Shown in pieces: positions 1 to 5,457 of a stretch of 7,074 nucleotides of DNA. Origin of the DNA: a bacterium UBP2_UBA2255 (GTDB taxonomy: Bacteria; Edwardsbacteria; AC1; EtOH8); assembly GCA_002347565.1 (NCBI GenBank), contig DDXR01000020.1, positions 1,448-8,521 of the forward strand, in the 5' to 3' direction. The position numbers and the translations under genes are program-made. The notes under the pieces are model-generated. The model had not been told where the DNA came from, made no database searches, and saw only the letters and a list, made by a program, of their open reading frames with translations. Position 1 is the stretch's first letter. Each line of letters begins with the position of its first letter.

Positions 1-182
1 ACCACCCGCTGGTAGGTCCTGCCGTCGATGACGACCGGCTCCAGGATGTATTCTCCGGCGGTGAATTCAACGCGAATGACCGCGCCGTCGTCCTGCAGCA
101 GCGACATGCTCGGCGGCTGGGTTGCCAGCGCCGCTGCGCCGGCCAGCGACAGCGACAGCATGATTGCGGTGAGTCGTTTCAT
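1..182 (-). CDS. Secreted protein, N-terminal fragment; possible gingipain-type (C25) peptidase propeptide
   Basis: Only the first 60 codons lie in the window; the gene runs off the left edge. The protein starts MKRLTAIMLSLSLAGAAALA, a clear signal peptide (two basic residues, a hydrophobic core, small residues before the likely cut after Ala20). The next ~40 residues include VIRVEFTAGEYILEPVVIDG and then RTYQRVV. This pattern (hydrophobic strand, acidic/aromatic turn, 'L-PV-IDG-TY--V') resembles the start of the propeptide of C25 cysteine peptidases and related T9SS cargo. That is a family-resemblance judgement, and no catalytic residue is visible. The start is supported by GGGGG four bases upstream and by the signal peptide. 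The gene follows the upstream carboxypeptidase stop after 37 bases without a terminator, so co-transcription is likely. A different secreted protein with a similar beta-rich N-terminus cannot be excluded. A secreted product is near certain; C25 identity is about even odds. Confidence 0.75.
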   Translation of the reverse strand, partial: MKRLTAIMLSLSLAGAAALATQPPSMSLLQDDGAVIRVEFTAGEYILEPVVIDGRTYQRV

Positions 183-186
183 GGTG

Positions 187-191
187 CCCCC
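187..191 (-). promoter_or_regulatory. Ribosome binding site of the left-edge gene
   Basis: On the minus strand GGGGG sits four bases before the ATG at 182-180. The same GGGGG plus four-base spacer precedes the M14B carboxypeptidase gene, which supports both start choices. It lies in the 37-base gap after the preceding stop codon. Confidence 0.55.
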
Positions 192-219
192 GTGAATGTG
201 TGGTTGGTGGTTTTGCATC

Positions 220-2736
220 CTATCGCAAGAAAATCGTCTTCGCGCTTGCCCGGAATTCGCCCGCCGTCAGCCGGTAGAGGTACACCCCGGCCGACACCGC
301 GCGCCCGGCCTCGTCGCGGCCGTCCCATGTCACCGTGTGGCTCCCCGCCGGCCGCGGCCCCCGCACCAGCGTCCGCACCTTCTGCCCCGCGATGTTGTAC
401 ACCGCCAGATCAATCATTTCCGATTTGGGGATTTGGTAATTGATCATGGTCGATTGTTTGAACGGATTGGGGTAGGCCTGCCCCAGCTGGTACGTCAGCG
501 GCAGCCCCGCCGCCGCCGGCCGCCCCGCCACTCCCAGCGGCTCCGGCGACCGCGTGATCCGCACCGCCCGCCCGCCCGTCAGCGGCGATACCATCGTCGT
601 CGCGTACGTCCCGTTGTACAGCTGCTGGCACCCCACCGTGCTGTTCTGCTGGAACCCCACGCTGGCCGAGGTCGCGTTGCTCAGCATGTTGTACTGCACC
701 ACCACGTCGTAGTACGGGTGCGATGCCGTCGAGTCGTAGAACAGCACCTGGAACTTCACCCGGGTGCTCGTCCCGAAGAACACCAGGCTGTCCCACTCCA
801 CGATGAACCGCCCGTTGGCCGCGTCGTGGTAGTACCCAGCCCAGGCATTAGGCGCCGCTGTGCTCGACCCGTTCAGGTCGTCCCACAGCGGAAAGATGCA
901 CCCGTTGCTGAAGGTGCTGGTCGGTATCGCCGTGTTGCTGTACGCCGTGCTGGTGTTCGTCCCGAACGCCACCCACCCGTTGCTGCACATCCGCAGCGCC
1001 GTGTACGGGCTCCCGTACCAGTTGAACGTGAACGGTAGCGACACCACCGCCGCCGCGTCGTCCGCCGACAGCCCCGTCAGCTGCGTCCCCAGGCCCCGGA
1101 TCTCCGTCCAGTTATACACCGGCGCACGAGCCACTCCGTCACTGTCCTCCACCGCGTAGTACACCGGCGTCCCCGCCGCGTTGTCCGGCGTCGGGAGGTA
1201 GCGGAGATCGCCCACACCGGCGATCACGCTGAAGGTGTCGCTGGAGGCGTACCCGGAGTCTCCGGTGAACGTGATCACGAACGGCACCGCGTAGCCGACC
1301 GGGCAGTCCGCCGAGAGCGTCACGCTGAACGGCTGGCCGGCGTTCGATTTCAACTGGCGCTGCGCGAAGTCACCGTACGTCGCCGCGGCCGAGTTGATCG
1401 TCACGTAGGGATCGGCCGAGGACAGCCAGGCCTCGATCCCGCGCGCGGTGTCGAACACCGCCAGGTTCTTGACGCCGACCGCCAGATCGGCGGTCTCGCC
1501 CGGGTCCAGCGCCAGGTCGCCGTTCCCGCCCGACACCAAGCGGCTCTTGGCGTCGAGGTAGTTGCCCGCCGCGGCGATCATGTACAGGTTGGGAAGCCGG
1601 TTGATGTCGATCTGCGCTTCCAGGCTGTCGGGCATGTAGAAGCCCTCGGTGCCGACCTCGGGGGTCATCGCCAGACACCTCGGCTTCGTCGTGTCCGAAC
1701 AATACATCCAATCATCGCTGACCCCGTTGACCGCGTACAGCAGGGTGGCTGCGGTGCCGGTCTCATAGCTGTTGATCGCCACACACTCTGCCGCCAGGTC
1801 GCGCGCCGCCAGCGAGTCCGGCGTCTCCTGATTGATGTACCCCAGCGGATAGATCCACAGCCCGGTGTACGTGTGATAGTTGAGCGCCGTGCGGATGTCG
1901 CCGCTGGCGACCATGTAACTCATCACCGCCTGCACCTCCGGCTCCGATCCGGCCGATGGCCCGCGGTAGGTTTCGCTGCTGGAGGTTGGGCTGGAGCCGC
2001 TGTTGTCCCAGCCCCAGGCGAAGGGATAGTTGCGGTTGAGGTCGACACCGAACGTCCCGTCGCCGTTGATCCGGCGGTTCTTGCGCCACATGCCAGTGGT
2101 TGATGAGTCTGCGTTGAAGATGCTGCCGTCCGGATTGACGACCGGGATGAACCGGATGCGCCGGTTGTCGACCAGGAACCGCGCCATCGAGTCGGTGCCG
2201 TAGTGCTGGCACAGCCAGCGGGCCAGCTCGACGCTCATGTTGCAGCCGAACGGTTCGCGGGCGTGGGTCTGGCCGGTGGTCAGCGAGCCCGGCTTTCCGG
2301 CCGGCGCGTTGGTGACCTCGCAGGCGTAGATCACCCGGCCCTGGCGGCTGACGCCGATCGACTCCTTGGCGGCGACGAACGCGGGATACAACAGATGGAG
2401 GCTGTCCATCCGGGCGTTGGCCTCGGCATAGGTGTAGAACGGTCCGAAATCGTACCGCAACTGCGATTGCTTGAGCTGCCGGTAGTGGGCCTCCGCATCG
2501 GCGTAGCGGATCTCCACTCGGAATCCGTTGCCTTGGTACTCGTCGAACACCTTGGCGTCGGCCAGACACTCCAGCGCCAGCCGCTTGTCGATCCGCAGGA
2601 CATCCAGGCGGCCGTCAGCCGCGATCCTCCGAACGGCTTCCGGCGAGTTCCCGTGGATGTACGCCTGCTGGGTGACTGCCAGCGCCGGGACGCAGATGCC
2701 GGCCGCGGCCAGCAGGGAGAGGATCGCCGTCTTCAT
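220..2736 (-). CDS. Secreted M14 zinc carboxypeptidase (carboxypeptidase T/A type) with C-terminal sorting module
   Basis: 838 residues. It should remove C-terminal amino acids from peptides outside the cell or at its surface. A signal peptide (MKTAILSLLAAAGICVPALA) is followed by a ~75-residue prodomain-like region. The catalytic M14 domain spans about residues 95-392. Zinc ligands are H158 and E161 in a HARE motif, and H288 in LNYHTY. Substrate-binding residues are R218 (WRKNR) and N234-R235 (DLNRNYPFAWG). Y345 (DDWMY) matches CPA Tyr248, and E360 (TPEVG) is the catalytic Glu. These match the CPA/CPT branch, so the enzyme should be active. Residues ~400-507 form an Ig/CARDB-like beta domain (DLALDPGET). 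Residues ~512-730 form a beta-rich domain (LPFTFNWYG, SNGWVAFG, FPLWDDL, FIVEWDS) common in secreted proteins of uncultured phyla and of unknown role. Residues 748-838 are the sorting module. AAGG seven bases upstream supports the ATG. It lies 46 bases after the M14B gene, probably in the same operon. Codon choice changes sharply near base 1200. Side-chain specificity cannot be read from the sequence. Confidence 0.95.
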   Translation of the reverse strand: MKTAILSLLAAAGICVPALAVTQQAYIHGNSPEAVRRIAADGRLDVLRIDKRLALECLADAKVFDEYQGNGFRVEIRYADAEAHYRQLKQSQLRYDFGPFYTYAEANARMDSLHLLYPAFVAAKESIGVSRQGRVIYACEVTNAPAGKPGSLTTGQTHAREPFGCNMSVELARWLCQHYGTDSMARFLVDNRRIRFIPVVNPDGSIFNADSSTTGMWRKNRRINGDGTFGVDLNRNYPFAWGWDNSGSSPTSSSETYRGPSAGSEPEVQAVMSYMVASGDIRTALNYHTYTGLWIYPLGYINQETPDSLAARDLAAECVAINSYETGTAATLLYAVNGVSDDWMYCSDTTKPRCLAMTPEVGTEGFYMPDSLEAQIDINRLPNLYMIAAAGNYLDAKSRLVSGGNGDLALDPGETADLAVGVKNLAVFDTARGIEAWLSSADPYVTINSAAATYGDFAQRQLKSNAGQPFSVTLSADCPVGYAVPFVITFTGDSGYASSDTFSVIAGVGDLRYLPTPDNAAGTPVYYAVEDSDGVARAPVYNWTEIRGLGTQLTGLSADDAAAVVSLPFTFNWYGSPYTALRMCSNGWVAFGTNTSTAYSNTAIPTSTFSNGCIFPLWDDLNGSSTAAPNAWAGYYHDAANGRFIVEWDSLVFFGTSTRVKFQVLFYDSTASHPYYDVVVQYNMLSNATSASVGFQQNSTVGCQQLYNGTYATTMVSPLTGGRAVRITRSPEPLGVAGRPAAAGLPLTYQLGQAYPNPFKQSTMINYQIPKSEMIDLAVYNIAGQKVRTLVRGPRPAGSHTVTWDGRDEAGRAVSAGVYLYRLTAGEFRASAKTIFLR
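223..495 (-). other. Sorting-module coding segment of the T/A-type carboxypeptidase
   Basis: This segment encodes residues 748-838: YPNPF, then VYNIAGQKVRTL, AGSHTVTWDGRD, GVYLYRL, ending FLR. It is a FlgD-Ig-like / T9SS type A module, which in known systems directs outer-membrane passage and is then removed or used for anchoring. An 18-base stretch (394-411) encoding the start of DLAVYN is identical to 5632-5649 in the mosaic-protein gene. Bases 411-470 are locally AT-rich (about 40% G+C) compared with their surroundings. Confidence 0.85.
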
Positions 2737-2782
2737 CGGATCGCCTTGTTGAGTTTTCGTGTCGGACGGCGGCGGGGTCGCC

Positions 2783-5068
2783 CTACCGCACCACCACCAG
2801 CTTGTTGGTCCGCGCCGTTCCTCCCGCCTCCAGCCGGTACAGGTAGACGCCGGCGACCACCCGCTCGCCGCGGCCGTCGCGGCCGTCCCAGCGGACGCTG
2901 TGGTGCCCGGCGGCGCAGCGGCCGTCCACCAGGGTCCGCACCGCCTGCCCGGCCACGTTGTAGACCGTCAGCCGCACCGGGCCGGGCCTGGCCAGCTGGT
3001 AGCTGATGGTCGCCTGGTCCCTCGCCGGGTTGGGACGGCTGTAGAACAGCTCGGTCCGCACCGGCAGCGGCCGCTCCACCGGCAGTTCCGCCAGTCCGGT
3101 CTGGGTGGAGAAAATCTCCAGCGCCCAGCCGTTGAGCCGGCCAATGTAGCCCGAGGCGTAGTCCTTGGCCCGCAGCGTCCACCACCCCAGGGCGCTCTGG
3201 CCGTAGAACGCATTCCAGCGCAGCGAATCCGCCGGCCTGACGGAATCGGGATACCAGCCGACGATGTTGTCGGCCGCGCCGCCGGTGCGCTGGTGCAGGC
3301 GGACAGAATCGCCGCCGGGATGGAACAACCGGACCGCCAGGTCGCCCTTGTAGGTGTGGGTGATGTTGACGTACGCCCGGTAGTCGCTGATGGCGACGTT
3401 GCGGTCGACGTAGATCGAGTCGACGATCCAGGCGCCGTTGTCCGGGATGTTGATCGTGTCGTGGGCCTCGTAGCCGAACAGGTTGAGGCCGCCCAGCGCG
3501 AAGTCCAGCGCCACCATGCCGTTGAGGGCGACGCCGGCCACGCTTCTTGTTTCGTAGCCGGTGGCCCGGCAGGCGACCGTATAGCTGCCCTGCGGCGCCT
3601 GGATGGAGTAGTGCCCGGCCGCGTCCGTGGTGTCGCTCTTGACGCCCACGACCTCGACCACCGCGCCGTAAATCGGCAGGGCCGTGGCCGAATCCGTGAC
3701 CGTGCCGGACAGCAGAATCGGCGACAGCTGGACGTCGAGGTTGGTGACGCTGTCCAGCTTGACGCGCACGTTGGCGAATGTCTTGGACGCGTAGCCGGGC
3801 TTGGAGAAGGTCAGGTCGTAGTTCCCGGTCATCAGCATCCGGTGGTAGTCGCCCACGGCCGAGTCGCTGTGCACCGGTTTGGCGATGCCGGCCACGTCGA
3901 GCTGCGCCCGGTTGATGGGGATCCCGGTCAGCGAGTCGGTGACCACGCCCTGCACGCCCCAGCCGGCCTGCCGGATGAAGTAGAGCATCGAGGCCCGGTT
4001 GTCATTCCAGTAGGTGGGCAGGGTGCCGGCGGACGGCCACTTGGTGTTCCCGATCTCCATGGTGATGTCCAGGCCCGAGGTGACGTGGTACGACCAGTCC
4101 TGCAGGCCGCCGCGGACGACGTACCAGGCCGCGCCGTTGGTGACTCCGCTGTCCGGGAATGCGCTCGTGTTGTTATACATCGGCGAATTCAACCGCGAGT
4201 ATCCGAGCGACACCTCTCGTGCCAGCGCGTTATCGGGGCACAGCGTATAGGTGTAGTCCCACGGATAGTTTGCGACCAGCGCACCGCCGTGGAAGTTGAG
4301 CGACAGCACCACCCGCTTGCCGGTCCAGAAGTTGATGAAGGACGTCACCTCGACTTCGGTGCCGTTGACATAGCCGCCGTTGGATCCGCCATCCGGGACC
4401 GGAAAATCGCGGTTGAGATCCTCGCCGTTGGCGTTCTCTCGGTTAACCGCGTTGTTCCCATCGGGATTGAGCATCGGCGCGAACCAGATCTCCCGGCTGT
4501 TCACCAGGTCGGTGATCGCGGCCACCGACCCGTAGCACTGGGTCAGCGAGTCGATCATCCCGATGCACATCTCGGTGCCCACCGGCTCGTCGCCGTGGAT
4601 GGTGGCGGCGAAACGCACCTCGGCCTCGTGCTCGTCGACCGTCGGGTTATCGGTGACCAGGAACGCCCACAGCTGACGGCCCTGCACGCTGGTCCCCATC
4701 GACACCTTGCGGGTGATGGCCGGGTACTGGGCGTGGACCGAGTCCAGCTTGGCGGTCAGCCAGGCGTGATTGTGGTAGGCGGCGACGATGTCCGGGCTGA
4801 CTTGCTCCCTGGTCCGCGGCTCCACGGTCCAGCCCAGCGCCAGCAATTCCTGCAGCTTGGCATCGCTCAGCGCCGCCTCGGCCCAGCCTCCCCGGTAGTT
4901 TTCGATGCTGACGCCCTGTTCGCTGAGGCGGTAGACGTCGCTGTGCTTCTCAACGGCGATCCTGACCGGATGCCGTCCCCAGCGGTCCGCCGGGTAGTTC
5001 GACAGGTCCGCGGACAGGGCCGCCGTTGCCACGGCCAGCAAGGATAGCGCACAAAACATCCGTTTCAT
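2783..5068 (-). CDS. Secreted N/E-type (M14B) zinc carboxypeptidase with regulatory-like domains, P domain and sorting module
   Basis: 761 residues. Signal peptide MKRMFCALSLLAVATAALSA, then a ~70-residue prodomain-like region. The M14 domain (about residues 95-368) carries zinc ligands H158 and E161 (HGDEPVG) and H260 (NFHGGALVANYP), N219-R220 (DLNRDFP), Y327 in GGLQDWSY preceded by NGAAWY, and catalytic E338 in ITMEIGNTKWP. These match the CPN/CPE/CPD subfamily almost motif for motif, and characterised members remove C-terminal Lys/Arg. Residues ~370-448 are the transthyretin-like domain usual after M14B. A second regulatory-like domain spans ~452-515 (DTTDAAGHYS). Residues ~530-655 resemble the P domain of proprotein convertases (THTYKGDLAVRLFHPGG, GWWTLRAKDYASGYIGRLNGW). 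Residues 672-761 are the sorting module. An in-frame ATG lies at 5119, but the ATG at 5068 has GGGGG four bases upstream and opens directly into the signal peptide. The architecture resembles Porphyromonas CPG70. It is likely the first gene of the operon that continues leftward. Lys/Arg preference is inferred from family. Confidence 0.95.
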   Translation of the reverse strand: MKRMFCALSLLAVATAALSADLSNYPADRWGRHPVRIAVEKHSDVYRLSEQGVSIENYRGGWAEAALSDAKLQELLALGWTVEPRTREQVSPDIVAAYHNHAWLTAKLDSVHAQYPAITRKVSMGTSVQGRQLWAFLVTDNPTVDEHEAEVRFAATIHGDEPVGTEMCIGMIDSLTQCYGSVAAITDLVNSREIWFAPMLNPDGNNAVNRENANGEDLNRDFPVPDGGSNGGYVNGTEVEVTSFINFWTGKRVVLSLNFHGGALVANYPWDYTYTLCPDNALAREVSLGYSRLNSPMYNNTSAFPDSGVTNGAAWYVVRGGLQDWSYHVTSGLDITMEIGNTKWPSAGTLPTYWNDNRASMLYFIRQAGWGVQGVVTDSLTGIPINRAQLDVAGIAKPVHSDSAVGDYHRMLMTGNYDLTFSKPGYASKTFANVRVKLDSVTNLDVQLSPILLSGTVTDSATALPIYGAVVEVVGVKSDTTDAAGHYSIQAPQGSYTVACRATGYETRSVAGVALNGMVALDFALGGLNLFGYEAHDTINIPDNGAWIVDSIYVDRNVAISDYRAYVNITHTYKGDLAVRLFHPGGDSVRLHQRTGGAADNIVGWYPDSVRPADSLRWNAFYGQSALGWWTLRAKDYASGYIGRLNGWALEIFSTQTGLAELPVERPLPVRTELFYSRPNPARDQATISYQLARPGPVRLTVYNVAGQAVRTLVDGRCAAGHHSVRWDGRDGRGERVVAGVYLYRLEAGGTARTNKLVVVR
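2786..3055 (-). other. Sorting-module coding segment of the M14B carboxypeptidase
   Basis: This segment encodes residues 672-761: RPNPARDQATISYQL, VYNVAGQAVRTL, AGHHSVRWDGRD, GVYLYRL, ending VVVR. It is homologous to the modules at 223-495 and 5461-5733 but the most diverged of the three. Its GC content matches the rest of its gene. Confidence 0.85.
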
Positions 5069-5072
5069 CGTT

Positions 5073-5077
5073 CCCCC
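5073..5077 (-). promoter_or_regulatory. Ribosome binding site fixing the M14B start
   Basis: On the minus strand AGGGGG ends four bases before the ATG at 5068-5066. It favours this start over the in-frame ATG at 5119, which would add 17 polar residues ahead of the signal peptide. Confidence 0.7.
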
Positions 5078-5115
5078 TGTTTTACTCATATCTGGGCTTT
5101 GGCAAAAACTGCTTC

Positions 5116-5341
5116 GCATGCGGTCATCTCGATACTGGCCGGACGTGGTTCGACAAGCTCACCACGTGTCGAGTGCCCGCCTGGCCTCGATGCTTCGATG
5201 CACTCAGCACAAGTACAGCCGATTATCGAGTAGAACCGGAAACGGTTCGTATCGAGATAACGGCTACTCGGCCAACGGCTGATGTACTGGTGCCGAGCCG
5301 TGTCGAGGCATCGAGACGCCGGCCAACCTGATGACGCATGC
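5116..5341. repeat. ~226-base imperfect palindrome (candidate MITE/REP-type element or structured RNA)
   Basis: Nested arms pair across the whole stretch. Outer: GCATGCGGTCAT (5116-5127) with ATGACGCATGC (5331-5341), one bulge. Next: TGGCCGG (5136-5142) with CCGGCCA (5319-5325), perfect. Middle: 5186-5217 with 5283-5315, about 26 of 33 positions complementary. Inner: AGCCG (5217-5221) with CGGCT (5261-5265), TTAT (5223-5226) with ATAA (5257-5260). Core: GAACCG-GAAA-CGGTTC (5233-5248), a perfect six-pair stem with a GNRA-type loop. Two segments lack a partner in the other arm: 5143-5185, which folds on itself, and 5266-5282, which repeats CGGCT. Several mismatches in the middle arm become U-G pairs if the minus strand is transcribed. 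The pairing is seen directly. Whether this is a mobile miniature element, a REP-like cluster or a regulatory RNA leader is open. I see no obvious target-site duplication. Confidence 0.7.
5143..5167. repeat. Small hairpin ACGTGGT / ACCACGT inside the left arm
   Basis: A perfect seven-pair stem (5143-5149 with 5161-5167) encloses the 11-base loop TCGACAAGCTC. It has no counterpart in the right arm of the large palindrome, so it looks like a separate unit placed within it. The string GGTTCGACAAGCTCACCACG is, to my recollection, a recurrent intergenic motif in several environmental genomes; I cannot verify copy number here. Confidence 0.6.
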
Positions 5342-5386
5342 CTTGGTTCAGCAGCTTGCGAAATCTGCCACAGTCCAGTAACAAAG

Positions 5387-5439
5387 CAACGCAGGCACGA
5401 AGACGCATTGAAGCGTTCGCTCCGTGCCTGCTCCCGTTG
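5387..5439 (-). terminator. Probable intrinsic terminator after the mosaic-protein gene
   Basis: On the minus strand, about 20 bases after the TAG at 5458, GCAGGCACG (5431-5423) pairs perfectly with CGTGCCTGC (5399-5391). CAAC/GTTG extends the stem on the outside and ACGC/GCGT on the inside. The stem is followed by GTTGCTTTGTTACT, a T-rich but interrupted tail. Position and strength fit a rho-independent terminator that separates this gene from the downstream peptidase operon. The imperfect T run keeps confidence moderate; it could instead be another palindromic unit. Confidence 0.5.
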
Positions 5440-5457
5440 TTTATGTTCCTTTCTGTC

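Larger units (their letters stand above)
5069..5457. other. 389-base intergenic spacer without a credible gene
   Basis: This is the only long non-coding stretch. Reading in the gene direction it holds a terminator-like hairpin (5439-5387), then a large imperfect palindrome (5341-5116), then a short leader to the M14B start. Base composition is visibly less GC-rich than the flanking genes. Short open frames cross it on both strands, but they lie inside the palindrome, have no ribosome site and resemble no known protein. A promoter for the M14B operon is expected here or within the palindrome, but I see no convincing -35/-10 pair. Confidence 0.8.

Noticed and set aside
196..1038. Plus-strand open frame of 280 codons
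   Set aside because: It is antisense to the C-terminal part of the T/A-type carboxypeptidase, extremely Arg/Pro-rich, and a compositional shadow.
2737..2782. Terminator or promoter in the 46-base gap between the two carboxypeptidase genes
   Set aside because: There is no stable hairpin with a T run and no convincing promoter. Only an AAGG ribosome site at 2744-2747 is visible, which fits read-through transcription.
2759..5047. Very long open frame (762 codons) on the plus strand
   Set aside because: It lies antisense to almost the whole M14B gene, whose product shows complete catalytic motifs, signal peptide and sorting module. The plus-strand translation is rich in Arg, Val, Gly and Pro with no recognisable domain, as expected from the GC-rich third positions of the real gene.
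5079..5106. TATGAG as a -10 box upstream of the M14B gene
   Set aside because: No -35-like hexamer lies at a proper distance (the TTTTTG is only 12 bases away), and no Bacteroidetes-style TAnnTTTG box is present.
5066..5119. Upstream ATG at 5119 as the M14B start
   Set aside because: It would place 17 polar residues before the signal peptide and lacks a good ribosome site. The ATG at 5068 has GGGGG at four bases and starts the signal peptide directly.
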